From positions 806,001 through 870,000 of the forward strand of contig NZ_CP145335.1 in NCBI RefSeq assembly GCF_049568105.1: a stretch of 64,000 nt of DNA, read 5' to 3'. Positions within the stretch are counted from its first letter, which is position 1; each line of letters starts with the position of its first letter. Positions 18,250 through 27,735 of the stretch are shown one piece after another. Position numbers and translations under genes: made by a program. A model generated the notes under the pieces. That model saw only the letters and a program-made list of their open reading frames with translations, was not told the DNA's origin and made no database searches. This DNA is from Salinisphaera sp049568105 (GTDB lineage: Bacteria; Pseudomonadota; Gammaproteobacteria; Nevskiales; Salinisphaeraceae).

Positions 18250-19231
18250 TGCCGTACACGGGCAGCGCCGCGGGCACGCCTGACGATCCTACCGGGGCGC
18301 CACCGTTCGATTCCGAAGAATGCCATATACGCGCCGTCGCATGCCCGGGTATACGGCGTTGATAGGCTCTGGGCCCTGTTGGTGCCTGGGGCGGGTGGCC
18401 TCTGGCCGTGATCGACGGCTTGGCAGCCACGATAAACGCCCGGGCGGCGCCGATCTAGACGTTCTAGGGCGCTTCTCGTTATGAGATACACCGCCGCATC
18501 CGCGCTTCCGAGATGGCAAGCCAAGGTATCGTGAGCGTGGCGTGGCTCGGCCACGTGGGGGAACGATAACGCCGGATGGCCGCCTCTGAGCAGGGGCCCT
18601 GCGGGTGATGCCCGCTATCATGCCAGGCGGCGTTGCCTGCCTTGACCGTAGGGCCCGTCACGCTCGGCGGCCTGCGCTTTGCCTTACCCAATGGGCGGGC
18701 GTCGTGCAGTGGCGTCTGTTGTGACGACAGGTCCTAGGCCTGTGACAGCGCGTGCTGGCGCTGTGTTGGCGCGCGCCATTGTTTTAGGCAAGGCGCGTGG
18801 GGCGTGGCGTAGCCCCCGGGCGCACAACGTCGCAGTACGCCAGCGTGCCATGGTCGCGGGGCCCAACCTAAGGGACGGGCGCCCGCCGATGCAGTCAGAG
18901 ACGACGGCAAGCCGGCGCTGGTGCGCGTCGAAGACGAGGCCTCGTTCGCTAGGCCGCGTCTGGCCGCTACAGTGCGGTTTCGTAAAGCGCTTGGCATCGG
19001 CTCGTATGACCCACCGACAGTCTCTGGAGCGCAACAAGCTTGGGCGGTAGCGATTGAAACAAAGGCCATACTCCCGGGCAGTATGCGATATCGCTTGGCT
19101 GGGCCATGCGGTAGACCGGTATGCATTCAGCCGCGAGCCAGGGCCGGCAAGAATATGTATTGCACACCATGTTAATAAAAAATTAAAATAACGTGAAAAT
19201 TACATGCCGGCCCAGTCGGCGGAGTTCTGTC
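18250..19231. other. Gene-free stretch of about 980 nt with dispersed-repeat copy
   Basis: No open frame here resembles a known protein, and candidate frames on both strands are arginine-rich and mutually overlapping. The stretch contains one copy of a dispersed repeat (listed separately) and scattered CTAGGGCG-like words (about 18464). The last 70 nt before the PAP2 gene become AT-rich (TTAATAAAAAATTAAAATAA) and may hold its promoter. Overall it looks like decayed mobile or intergenic DNA. Confidence 0.5.
18477..18707 (+). repeat. Dispersed repeat, copy A (inverted partner at 38125-38315)
   Basis: Two blocks recur in reverse complement near 38.2 kb. Block 1 (18477-18584, 108 nt) aligns without gaps to 38208-38315; I count 19 mismatches, about 82% identity. 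Block 2 (18640-18707, 68 nt) aligns without gaps to 38125-38192. The spacer is 55 nt here and 15 nt in the other copy. The internal word GGCAAGCCAAGGTATCGTG is identical in both. No transposase is present. Confidence 0.75.
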
Positions 19232-19987
19232 ATGACCCTCGATCATCCCCGCTGGCAGCCCGGGCCGATTCTGGCCAGCCTGTCGGCCGGCGTTTTGCTG
19301 TTCGCGACTTATCTGGCCCCGGGTACGGCCGGGCTCTGGCATGTGCTGGATGTGCATGCGGCCTTCGCTCTGAACGGGCTGGTGGCCCATAACCACGGTG
19401 AACAGCTGGTCTGGTCGTTCGGCAATCTGCGCGGGTTCGATTATCTGGTGGGCCTGGCGATGCTCGGGCTGATGGTGCACTACGTCGTGCGCGCGCCGCG
19501 TGGCACGACGCCGGTGCGGGCGGCTCAGGCCGTAGTCATCTGTGTGCTGCTGGTAGGGCTGGTCTCGATTACCCGTAACCTGATCTTCAGCCATGTTCCG
19601 CACGACAGCCCCTCGCTGGTCCTGCAGCCGTTTACGCTGCTCGCCCATACCAACGGGCTTAACGCCAAGGACGCTTCGCACACCAGTTTTCCCGGCGATC
19701 ATGCAACGGTGGTGGCGACGTTCGTGTATCTGCTCTGGGCGTTCGCCGGGCGCCGCTATGGTTGGGTCGCACTCGGCATTGCGGTCGTGGCCTGCCTGCC
19801 GCGGCTGGTCGCAGGCGCGCATTGGCTGACCGATGATCTGGTCGGCGGATTGGGTACGGCGCTGATTAGCGTGCCATGCGTGGTCTTTACGCCGATCGGG
19901 CCCTGGCTGGTGGCTGGACTGGCGAATATGTTCGTGCGCTTGGGCGGTCGTGCCGGCGAGTATGCGTCGCTGACGCCGCGTCGCTAG
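19232..19987 (+). CDS. PAP2-family membrane phosphatase
   Basis: The 251-residue multi-pass protein carries the PAP2 acid phosphatase signature: KDASHTSFPGDHATVVATF with the central His, and RLVAGAHWLTDDLVGG with the final His/Asp. This family removes phosphate from lipid phosphates such as phosphatidate, undecaprenyl diphosphate or lipid A. An early Lys-containing motif is unclear, so the substrate is left open. The ATG at 19232 (MTLDHPRW) has GGAG 8 nt upstream; the longer frame from 19193 begins in AT-rich leader. Confidence 0.8.
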   Translation: MTLDHPRWQPGPILASLSAGVLLFATYLAPGTAGLWHVLDVHAAFALNGLVAHNHGEQLVWSFGNLRGFDYLVGLAMLGLMVHYVVRAPRGTTPVRAAQAVVICVLLVGLVSITRNLIFSHVPHDSPSLVLQPFTLLAHTNGLNAKDASHTSFPGDHATVVATFVYLLWAFAGRRYGWVALGIAVVACLPRLVAGAHWLTDDLVGGLGTALISVPCVVFTPIGPWLVAGLANMFVRLGGRAGEYASLTPRR

Positions 19988-20106
19988 CTGCGAGGCGCCG
20001 GGCTCGGGGCGGGGAGGTTCTTCTGTGCTCGCATCACTGCGCGACAACTCCTAAGCTGATCCCACACTGTTTGGACAGGCCGCTCGAGCGGCCCGAAGGA
20101 GTATTT

Positions 20107-21099
20107 ATGACACGCGCCGTACGTATTCATGAAACCGGCGAAGCCGATGTGCTCAAGATCGAGGACGTCGAAGTCGGCGAACCGGAGGCCGGCGAAGTTC
20201 GTCTTCGGGTCGAGGCGTTCGGCCTGAACCGGGCCGAGGTGATGTTTCGCTCCGGCACCTATCTGGAACAGCCGGATCTGCCGGCCGGTATGGGTTATGA
20301 AGGCGCCGGCACTATCGAGGCGGTCGGCCCCGGCGTGACTGATTTCGAAGTCGGCGATGAGGTCGCGGTGGCCCCGGCGTTTTCCATGAACGCCTACTGT
20401 ATGTATGCCGAGTCGACCATCGTGCCCACCCATGCGCTGACCGCCCGTCCAAAGGGCCTAGACGCCATTCATTCCTCGGCGGTCTGGATGCCGTATCTGA
20501 CGGCCTACGGCGCGCTGGTCGAATTCGGCGGCCTATCGAAGGGCGAGGCGGTGTTGATTCCCGCGGCATCCTCGTCCGTCGGCGTGGCGGCCATTCAGAT
20601 CGCTCATCATCTTGGCGCGACGCCGATCGCGACCTCGCGTACCGACGCCAAGGTCGAGCAGCTCAAGAAAGCCGGCGCGGCCGAGGTAATCGTGACCAAC
20701 AACGAAAGCATTCCGGAACGGGTCAGCGAAATCACCGACGGAGCCGGCGCGCGCCTGGTGTTCGACCCGGTCGGCGGTACGGCGGTCAACGACCTGGCCG
20801 AGGCGATGAGCTATCACGGCATGATGTTCCTTTATGGCGCGCTGGCTGCGGAGCCGACGCCGTTTCCGCTGTTCACCGCGCTGGCCAAGGGGCTGACCCT
20901 GCGCGGCTATACGGTGTTCGAGGTGTTTGGCGATGCGGATGCCTTCGCCCGCGGCAAGCAGTTCGTGTTCAACGGTATCGCCAGCGGTGATCTGGAGCCG
21001 ATCGTGGATCGGGTGTTCGCCTTCGACGAAATCGTGGAAGCGCATCGTTATATGGAATCCAACCAGCAGTTCGGCAAGATCGTCGTAAAGGTCGACTAA
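20107..21099 (+). CDS. Zinc-independent quinone-oxidoreductase-like MDR alcohol dehydrogenase
   Basis: The 330-residue protein is a medium-chain dehydrogenase/reductase of the quinone oxidoreductase class. It has an N-terminal GroES-like domain (VEVGEPEAGEVRLRVEAFGLNRAE, GYEGAGTIEAVG), then a nucleotide-binding domain (LIPAASSSVGVAAIQIAH, and ARLVFDPVGGTAVNDLAEAM). The catalytic and structural zinc cysteines of classic alcohol dehydrogenases are absent. It probably reduces quinones or enals with NADPH. GAAGGAG lies just upstream of the ATG at 20107. It is monocistronic between the PAP2 gene and glcB. Confidence 0.88.
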   Translation: MTRAVRIHETGEADVLKIEDVEVGEPEAGEVRLRVEAFGLNRAEVMFRSGTYLEQPDLPAGMGYEGAGTIEAVGPGVTDFEVGDEVAVAPAFSMNAYCMYAESTIVPTHALTARPKGLDAIHSSAVWMPYLTAYGALVEFGGLSKGEAVLIPAASSSVGVAAIQIAHHLGATPIATSRTDAKVEQLKKAGAAEVIVTNNESIPERVSEITDGAGARLVFDPVGGTAVNDLAEAMSYHGMMFLYGALAAEPTPFPLFTALAKGLTLRGYTVFEVFGDADAFARGKQFVFNGIASGDLEPIVDRVFAFDEIVEAHRYMESNQQFGKIVVKVD

Positions 21100-21381
21100 A
21101 ACGCTGGCTCAGCCGCCCGGTGGGGCGATCCGGAACGGCCGGCCGGGCGGCATGCCATCCTGCGTTTGGCCCATGGCCCGGCGCATCGAGGCCGGACCAT
21201 GGGTTGGCCAAGCCTCTTTCGGGCTCCGAAATTATTGATGTGATTCAAAACAGGGCCCACAGGGACGGCCGATAGCGTTACGCTGAGGTCGGCGCCAGAT
21301 TGCGGCGCCAGACCGCTTTCGCCATAGTCAATGCCCGCTTTCTAGACGGCATATTCTCGAAAACCAACAAAAGGCCAAGCC

Positions 21382-23550
21382 ATGACTCAGCGAATTGAAC
21401 GCGCCGGATTACAGATCGGCCAGCCGCTACACGATCTGATCGAGAAGGCCCTGCCGGGGACCGGAGTCGACCCCGAGCTGTTCTGGACCGAACTGGCCGA
21501 GCTGGTCGCCGAGTTCGGCCCTAAAAACAAAGCCCTGATCGACCATCGGGCGAAGCTTCAGGATACCCTCGACCAGTGGCACCGCGAACACCGCGGCGAC
21601 CAATTCAGCCGCGAAGCCTATCGCGAGCTGCTCGGCGAGCTCGACTACATCGTGCCCGAGGGCGAGGATTTCTCGGTCTCCACCGATAACGTCGACCCCG
21701 AGATCGCCACCGTGCCGGGCCCGCAGCTGGTGGTGCCGGTAACCAATGCCCGGTTTGCCCTGAATGCTGCCAACGCCCGCTGGGGCAGTCTCTACGATGC
21801 GCTGTACGGGGCCGATATCATCCCCGAGACCGACGGCGCCGAGAAAACCGGAGGCTACAATCCGAAGCGTGGCGCCAAAGTCGTGGCCTGGGCGGCCGAC
21901 TTCCTCGATGCCCACTTCCCGCTGGCCGAGGGCCGGCATGCCGATGCTCGCGAATACCGGATCGACAACGGCCAGCTGGCGGTAGACGTCGATGGCAGCC
22001 ATGTCGGGCTGGCCGACCCGAAACAGTTCGCTGGCCATCAGGGCACGGCCAGCCAGCCCTCGGCAATTCTGCTGGCGCATAACGGGCTGCACATCGAGAT
22101 CCAGATCGATCCGGAAGATACGATCGGCGCCGAGCACGCCGCGGGGGTCAAGGACGTGGTCATGGAAGCCGCGGTGACCACCATCCAGGACTGCGAGGAT
22201 TCGGTTGCTGCGGTGGATGCCGAAGACAAGGCATTGGTTTACGGCAACTGGCTGGGGCTGATGAAAGGCGATCTCAAAGAAGAGATCAGCAAGGGCGACC
22301 AGACGTTCACCCGCGAACTGGCCGATGACCGGGTCTATACCGCCCCCGACGGCAGCGAACTCAGCCTGCCGGGTCGTAGCCTAATGCTAGTGCGCAACGT
22401 CGGCCACCTGATGACCACGCCGGCGGTGCTGGACAGCCAAGGCAACGAAATACCCGAAGGGATTCTGGATGCCTTGGCCACAGCCACGATCGCTATCCAC
22501 GACCTCAAGCGCAACGGCCCGCATACCAACAGCCGGGCTGGCAGCGTCTATATCGTCAAGCCGAAGATGCACGGCCCAGCCGAGGTCAACTTTACGGTGG
22601 CGCTGTTCGCGCATATCGAGAACGCCCTAGACCTTGCGCGCAACACTCTCAAGATGGGGATCATGGACGAGGAGCGCCGGACGTCGGTCAACCTCAAGGA
22701 ATGCATCCGCGAGGCCCGCGAGCGCACCATCTTTATCAATACTGGCTTTCTCGATCGCACCGGCGACGAGATCCATACCTCGATGGAAGCCGGGCCGATG
22801 CTGCCCAAGGGCGAGATGAAGTCCACCGCCTGGTTGACTGCCTACGAGAACAACAACGTCGATACCGGCCTCGAATGCGGCCTGCGTGGCCGGGCCCAGA
22901 TCGGCAAAGGCATGTGGCCGGCGCCGGACAATATGGCAGCGATGATGGAGGCCAAGATCGGTCACCCCGAGGCCGGGGCCAACTGTGCCTGGGTGCCGTC
23001 GCCGACCGCGGCCACGCTGCATGCCATCCATTATCATCGCTGCGACGTGCTGGCTCGCCAGAGCGAGTTGGAATCCCGGCATAAGGAATATCTCGAGGAT
23101 CTGCTGACTATTCCGTTGCTCGACCGCGAGCTGTCGGCTGAGGACATCGCCAAGGAGCTGGATAACAACTGCCAGGGCATTCTCGGCTATGTGGTGCGCT
23201 GGGTGGACCAGGGCGTGGGCTGTTCCAAGGTGCCCGACATCACCGATACCCAGCTGATGGAGGACCGGGCGACCTGCCGGATCTCGTCGCAGCATGTAGC
23301 CAACTGGCTGTATCACGGTATTACCAACGAAAACGACGTTCGTGAGACCTTGAAACGGATGGCCAAGGTGGTCGATCGCCAGAACGAGGCTGACCCGAGC
23401 TACCATCCGATGTCCGAGGACTTCGATGCATCGATCCCGTTCCAGGCCGCCTGCGATCTGATCTTCAAGGGCCGCGAACAGCCTTCGGGCTATACCGAGC
23501 CAGTGCTGCATGCCCGCCGGCGTGAGCTCAAGGCGGCACGGGCTGGCTAG
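21382..23550 (+). CDS. glcB: Malate synthase G
   Basis: The enzyme condenses glyoxylate with acetyl-CoA to malate in glyoxylate/glycolate metabolism. At 722 residues it has the length of the G isoform. Family motifs are clear: QFSREAYRELLGELDYIVPEG near the N-terminus, NAANARWGSLYDALYG, TTIQDCEDSVAAVDAEDK, MHGPAEVNFTVALFA, and the C-terminal TCRISSQHVANWLYHGI. No isocitrate lyase or glycolate oxidase gene is nearby. A strong intrinsic terminator follows 46 nt after the stop. Confidence 0.97.
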   Translation: MTQRIERAGLQIGQPLHDLIEKALPGTGVDPELFWTELAELVAEFGPKNKALIDHRAKLQDTLDQWHREHRGDQFSREAYRELLGELDYIVPEGEDFSVSTDNVDPEIATVPGPQLVVPVTNARFALNAANARWGSLYDALYGADIIPETDGAEKTGGYNPKRGAKVVAWAADFLDAHFPLAEGRHADAREYRIDNGQLAVDVDGSHVGLADPKQFAGHQGTASQPSAILLAHNGLHIEIQIDPEDTIGAEHAAGVKDVVMEAAVTTIQDCEDSVAAVDAEDKALVYGNWLGLMKGDLKEEISKGDQTFTRELADDRVYTAPDGSELSLPGRSLMLVRNVGHLMTTPAVLDSQGNEIPEGILDALATATIAIHDLKRNGPHTNSRAGSVYIVKPKMHGPAEVNFTVALFAHIENALDLARNTLKMGIMDEERRTSVNLKECIREARERTIFINTGFLDRTGDEIHTSMEAGPMLPKGEMKSTAWLTAYENNNVDTGLECGLRGRAQIGKGMWPAPDNMAAMMEAKIGHPEAGANCAWVPSPTAATLHAIHYHRCDVLARQSELESRHKEYLEDLLTIPLLDRELSAEDIAKELDNNCQGILGYVVRWVDQGVGCSKVPDITDTQLMEDRATCRISSQHVANWLYHGITNENDVRETLKRMAKVVDRQNEADPSYHPMSEDFDASIPFQAACDLIFKGREQPSGYTEPVLHARRRELKAARAG

Positions 23551-23596
23551 GTCAAGCCGGCTGCATATGCCGGGCGTTTCGTCCGGCTTGCCGGAT

Positions 23597-23626
23597 AAAA
23601 AAAGCCCCGCGTAAGCGGGGCTTTTT
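23597..23626. terminator. Bidirectional intrinsic terminator between glcB and cyo operon
   Basis: AAAGCCCCGC (23601-23610) and its complement GCGGGGCTTT (23615-23624) form a 10-bp perfect stem with a GTAA loop. It is preceded by a run of A and followed by T, so it can work on both strands. It serves the convergent ends of glcB and the cyo operon. Confidence 0.92.
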
Positions 23627-23649
23627 CGTGGGCTGAGTCTTGGGCCGCC

Positions 23650-23997
23650 TCAGCCGCCGCCGACCATGGTGCGCATATCCAGATAATGGAACATCCAGAT
23701 GGTCAGGCCGACCGCCATGAAGAACAGCGGCACCGTCAGCGCCAGCGATACGGTATGCCAGATCATGGCCTGGGACAGATCCAGCTTGAATAGCAGATAG
23801 AGCTGGCCAAGCCCGGCGACGATCGCGAGCACCGTGATCCAGGTCAGGGTGGAGCCTTCGGGCAGATCGAAGCCGACCGTTACCAGGCAGGCGATTGCCA
23901 TGGCGGCCATGCCCAGCACGAAGGCCGCGACATAAAAAGCAGTGCTGGCACTGCGAACTTCGGGATGGCTCAGCGGATTGTGATGTGCATCGGACAT
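23650..23997 (-). CDS. cyoD: Cytochrome bo3 ubiquinol oxidase subunit IV
   Basis: The 115-residue protein has three membrane helices (FYVAAFVLGMAAMAIACLVT, TLTWITVLAIVAGLGQLYLLF, VSLALTVPLFFMAVGLTIWM) and the family stretch GQLYLLFKLDLSQ. It is the small accessory subunit of the bo3 oxidase. I use the ATG at 23997, giving MSDAHHNPLSHPEV, because longer frames overlap cyoC out of frame. Its ATG shares one base with the cyoC stop. Confidence 0.92.
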   Translation of the reverse strand: MSDAHHNPLSHPEVRSASTAFYVAAFVLGMAAMAIACLVTVGFDLPEGSTLTWITVLAIVAGLGQLYLLFKLDLSQAMIWHTVSLALTVPLFFMAVGLTIWMFHYLDMRTMVGGG

Positions 23998-24629
23998 CAG
24001 CTCACTCCCATGAGATAGACATAGGTATAGACCACGATCCAGATCACGGCCTGGAAGAACCAGAAGATCCGCAGGTTGATGAAACGGCCGACCACCGGCT
24101 CGGAAAAGCCGTCGCGGGCCGCCTGGATCATCAGCGCGGCCATCCAAATCAGGCCGATGAACACATGCGCGCCGTGGAACCAGATGATGGTCCAGAAATC
24201 TGACAGGAAGGCGCTGGCCTGGGGGATGGCTCCTTCGCTAGCCAGGCCTGCGAATTCCCAGGCCTCTTCGAGAAGGAACACGATGCCGAATGCCAGCGAC
24301 AGCCCCATCCAGCGCATGACGCCGCCGCGATCGTTGTTCTTCAACGAGACACTAGCGAAGCCGAACATCAGAACGCTGGCGAACAGGAACAGCGTGGGGA
24401 ACAGGCCTTCGACCGGGTCGATGACCTGCTGCGCAGTGATGCCACTGTTGCCGTAGGCGTCGAGGTAGACGCCGTGTGCTGCGAACAATGCGGCGAAGAA
24501 CATGGCATCGCTCATCATGTACAGCCAGAACCCAATCGAGCGCAGCCCGATGGAATCGGGATGTCCGGCGTCGGGCTGCCACAGGGTGACCGAGTCGCGA
24601 TCAATGCGGTCGGTGTCGTGCTTAGACAT
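23997..24629 (-). CDS. cyoC: Cytochrome bo3 ubiquinol oxidase subunit III
   Basis: The 210-residue protein has five membrane helices typical of CyoC, including GFWLYMMSDAMFFAALFAA at the start, TLFLFASVLMFGFASVSL and WTIIWFHGAHVFIGLIWM. The start at 24629 (MSKHDTDRIDRDS) is the first sensible ATG after cyoB. It is the third gene of cyoABCD and couples to cyoD by a one-base overlap. Confidence 0.94.
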   Translation of the reverse strand: MSKHDTDRIDRDSVTLWQPDAGHPDSIGLRSIGFWLYMMSDAMFFAALFAAHGVYLDAYGNSGITAQQVIDPVEGLFPTLFLFASVLMFGFASVSLKNNDRGGVMRWMGLSLAFGIVFLLEEAWEFAGLASEGAIPQASAFLSDFWTIIWFHGAHVFIGLIWMAALMIQAARDGFSEPVVGRFINLRIFWFFQAVIWIVVYTYVYLMGVS

Positions 24630-24652
24630 TGCGATTGTCTCCGGTTGCTCGA

Positions 24653-26749
24653 TCAGGACGAAAGCATCGGGTCGGTCGACGGCCGGGCTTCGCCGGTCTG
24701 TCGAATCGAGGCCTGCTCGTCGTCGTCCATGCGTTCCAGATACGCTTTTTCGAGGCGTTCGACCTCGTCGGCCGGCACGATGTAGTCGACGTCTTTCTGG
24801 AACATGCGGAAGATCAACGTCGCGATCGCGCCAACCAGCGCAAAGCCGGCCAGCCACCAGATTCGCCAGACCGCGGCAAAGCCGAACAGCCCGGTAAAGA
24901 ACGCCAGTACCAGCGGCACCATGCTGTTCTTCGGCATATGGATATCGGCGTAGTGGTCCGGCTTGAGCGACGTCAGGCCGTTTTCACGCCGCCAGGCCCA
25001 TTCGTCGATCGAATGCACGACCGGGGTGGCTGCGAAGTTATAGAACGGCGGCGGGCAATGGGTGGCCCATTCCAGGCTGCGCGAAGTATGCCAGGCATCC
25101 GAAGTAACCACGGTGTTCTGCTTGCGATCGCGAATCGAGACGAACAGCTGCAGCAGGAATGCGGCGACCGAGGCCACATATAGCCCGATGCCCAGAACCT
25201 CGAGCGCCAGCAGCGGCCACCAGCCCGGATGGGCGATGTAGTCCAGGCGTCGGGTCATGCCGAGGAAGCCGAGCACGTACATCGGTACGAACACGAACAC
25301 CGAACCCGACCAGAACAGCCAGAAAAAGACCCGGCCGAGCCGTTCGTCCAGCCGGAAGCCGAACACCTTCGGCCACCAGAAAGTCACGGCTGCGAACAGG
25401 GCGAACACGATGATCAGGAACATGTTGTGGAAGTGGGCGACCACGAACACGCTGTTGTGCGAGACATAGTTGATCGCCGGGATGGCCAGCATCATGCCGG
25501 TCATGCCGCCGCCGATCAGCAGCAGCACGGAACCCAGAGCCCATAGCATGGGCGTTTCCAGCCGGACCCGGCCCTTGACCATGGTGAAGGCCCAGTTGAA
25601 GACCTTCACGCCGGTCGGGATGCCGACCAGCATGGTCGCGATCGAGAAAAAGGTGTTGACCTGTGGCCCGGCGCCCATGATGAAGAAATGGTGCAACCAG
25701 ACGGCCCAGGACACGCCGGCAATCCCCATGGTCGCCACGATCATGGCGTTGTGGTTGAACAACGGCTTTTCCGAGAACGTCGGAATGATCTCGGACAAAA
25801 AGCCGAACGCCGGCAGGACCACGAAGTACACTTCCGGATGACCCCAGATCCAGAACAAGTTGGTGTACATCATGAAGTTACCGCCACCGTCGACGGTAAA
25901 GAAATGCGTACCGATATAGCGGTCTAGGGTGAGTAGGAACAGAGCGATGGTCAGCACTGGGAACGAAGTCAGGCCGATGATGTTCGTACCCAGCGTCGTC
26001 CAGCTGAAGATCGGCATCCGCATCAGCGTCATGCCCGGGGCCCGCATCTTGAGGATGGTTGCGATCAGGTTGACCGCCCCGATCGTGGTACCGATCGAAC
26101 TGATCTGTATCACCCATATCCAGTAATCCACGCCGACACTGGGACTATGGGCGAGCTGGGTCAGCGGCGTCAGGCCCACCCAGCCGGCATGCGAGAAATC
26201 GCCGATGAATAGCGACGCCATGACCAGGATCGCAGCGACGTTGGTCATCCACAGGCCGACCGCGTTAAGGAACGGATAGGCCATGTCGCGGGCGCCGATC
26301 TGGATCGGCATGATCAGGTTCATGAAGCCGACCAGCAGCGGCGTGGCGGCCAGGATAATCATGATCGTGCCGTGGGCCGTAAACACCTGGTCCAGGTGAT
26401 ACGGCGTCAGATAGCCGTGGGTCGCACCCATGATACCCGGCGAATCCGGCCCGACCGCGGCTGCCTGCTGGGTACGGATCATCAATGCATCGAAGAAGCC
26501 GCGGAACAGCATGATCAGGCCGACGATGATGTACATAACGCCGATCTTCTTGTGATCGACGGTCGTCAGCCATTCACGCCACAGCCAGCCCCAGAGCTTG
26601 TAGTAGGTCAGCCCGGCGACCGTGGCGATGCCGCCGATCACCACCAGGGCGAAGGCAAAGCCGATCACCGGGTTGCCATAGTGGAGCTCGAGCAACAAGG
26701 GCAGGCGGCCCCAGAACCAGTTCCACGGGCCTTGTAGATCAACAAACAT
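24653..26749 (-). CDS. cyoB: Cytochrome bo3 ubiquinol oxidase subunit I
   Basis: This is the catalytic subunit, which reduces oxygen to water with quinol electrons and pumps protons. The 698-residue protein has the haem and CuB ligands in VFTAHGTIMI, WIWGHPEVYF, WLHHFFIMG and VVAHFHNMF, and the D-channel stretch IGARDMAYPFLNAVG. The ubiquinol-site residues known from Escherichia coli (Arg and Asp in MLFRGFFDALM, His and Gln in YHLDQVF) are conserved, so it is a quinol rather than cytochrome c oxidase. It shares one base with the cyoA stop and lies 23 nt before cyoC. Confidence 0.97.
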   Translation of the reverse strand: MFVDLQGPWNWFWGRLPLLLELHYGNPVIGFAFALVVIGGIATVAGLTYYKLWGWLWREWLTTVDHKKIGVMYIIVGLIMLFRGFFDALMIRTQQAAAVGPDSPGIMGATHGYLTPYHLDQVFTAHGTIMIILAATPLLVGFMNLIMPIQIGARDMAYPFLNAVGLWMTNVAAILVMASLFIGDFSHAGWVGLTPLTQLAHSPSVGVDYWIWVIQISSIGTTIGAVNLIATILKMRAPGMTLMRMPIFSWTTLGTNIIGLTSFPVLTIALFLLTLDRYIGTHFFTVDGGGNFMMYTNLFWIWGHPEVYFVVLPAFGFLSEIIPTFSEKPLFNHNAMIVATMGIAGVSWAVWLHHFFIMGAGPQVNTFFSIATMLVGIPTGVKVFNWAFTMVKGRVRLETPMLWALGSVLLLIGGGMTGMMLAIPAINYVSHNSVFVVAHFHNMFLIIVFALFAAVTFWWPKVFGFRLDERLGRVFFWLFWSGSVFVFVPMYVLGFLGMTRRLDYIAHPGWWPLLALEVLGIGLYVASVAAFLLQLFVSIRDRKQNTVVTSDAWHTSRSLEWATHCPPPFYNFAATPVVHSIDEWAWRRENGLTSLKPDHYADIHMPKNSMVPLVLAFFTGLFGFAAVWRIWWLAGFALVGAIATLIFRMFQKDVDYIVPADEVERLEKAYLERMDDDEQASIRQTGEARPSTDPMLSS

Positions 26750-27735
26750 CAGTTATTGCCTCGCTTGGGTTCGCCAGTGGAATGGGCCTTGAATTCTTCG
26801 CTTTGCATGTCTTCGGTCATGAAGATCGGCTTGACGGCGGTCAGCTCGCCGGACTTGACCTTGGAGATCACCTGGGTGAATAGGTTCGAGTCCACATGGC
26901 CGTAGAGGGTCCAGACATTGCCGGTGTTCACCGTCGGTTGGGCGAACTCCTTGAAGTGCGACCAAGTCATGCGCTGCGGCGAGGCCTTGGCCTTGGTGAT
27001 CCACTGATCGAACGCTTCCGGGGTGACCGCTTTCATCTTGTAGTTCATCCAGGAAAAGCCTGGGCCGCTGAACTCGGTAGAAAAGCCGCGATAGTCGCCA
27101 GGCCGGTCCAGATAGAAGTTGTGCTTGGTCCGCATGCCGGGCATGACATAGATCTGGTTGATGACCTTGAGCACATAGAAGTCGTTGGTCACGCCGGCCG
27201 AGGTGAGCCGCATCTCGACCTTGCGATTGGTTGGCACCACCAGCCGGTTGGATACCGCGATATCCTGTTCGGGATAGACGAACAGCCACTGCCAGTCGGT
27301 CGAAATGACATCGATCCTAAGCGGAGCCTGCGGGCTGTCGGAAGCTTTGACTGCATGCTCGACCGCATCCGGCGAGTAGGGCTCGACCGCCCGGGTGCCT
27401 TGATAGCTGAAGTAGGACATGACACCGACCACCAGCACCGGTATGCCCCAAACAACGACCTCGACCAACATCGAATGATTGAAGGTCGGGTCGTATTGGC
27501 CTTTGCCGCCTTTGCGATAGCGGAAAAAGGCCCATAGCACTAGGGCCGTGGCCGGCACGATCACGATCCCGAGCAGCAGGATGTCGATGATCAGGTAATA
27601 AACCGAGGATTCAGCCAGCGGGCCGTTGGGGTCGAGTATCCAGAGCCAGTCGTCGGAACTGCAACCGGCCAGTGGCAACAGGATCAGCAGGAGAAGGGAG
27701 ACCTTCAACGCATGGCGGCAATTCACTGTCTTCAT
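26749..27735 (-). CDS. cyoA: Cytochrome bo3 ubiquinol oxidase subunit II (lipoprotein)
   Basis: The 328-residue protein has a lipoprotein signal (LLLLILLPLAGC), two membrane helices, and a periplasmic cupredoxin-fold domain (DWQWLFVYPEQDIAVSNRLV, FYVLKVINQIYVMPGM). The Cys/His cluster that binds CuA in cytochrome c oxidases is missing, as expected for a quinol oxidase. It is the first gene of cyoABCD. No cyoE (haem O synthase) follows cyoD. Confidence 0.95.
   Translation of the reverse strand: MKTVNCRHALKVSLLLLILLPLAGCSSDDWLWILDPNGPLAESSVYYLIIDILLLGIVIVPATALVLWAFFRYRKGGKGQYDPTFNHSMLVEVVVWGIPVLVVGVMSYFSYQGTRAVEPYSPDAVEHAVKASDSPQAPLRIDVISTDWQWLFVYPEQDIAVSNRLVVPTNRKVEMRLTSAGVTNDFYVLKVINQIYVMPGMRTKHNFYLDRPGDYRGFSTEFSGPGFSWMNYKMKAVTPEAFDQWITKAKASPQRMTWSHFKEFAQPTVNTGNVWTLYGHVDSNLFTQVISKVKSGELTAVKPIFMTEDMQSEEFKAHSTGEPKRGNN

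Noticed and set aside
21160..21215. Imperfect inverted repeat TGGCCCATGG / CCATGGGTTGGCCA after the MDR dehydrogenase gene
   Set aside because: Arms are interrupted and no T-run follows; not enough for a terminator call.
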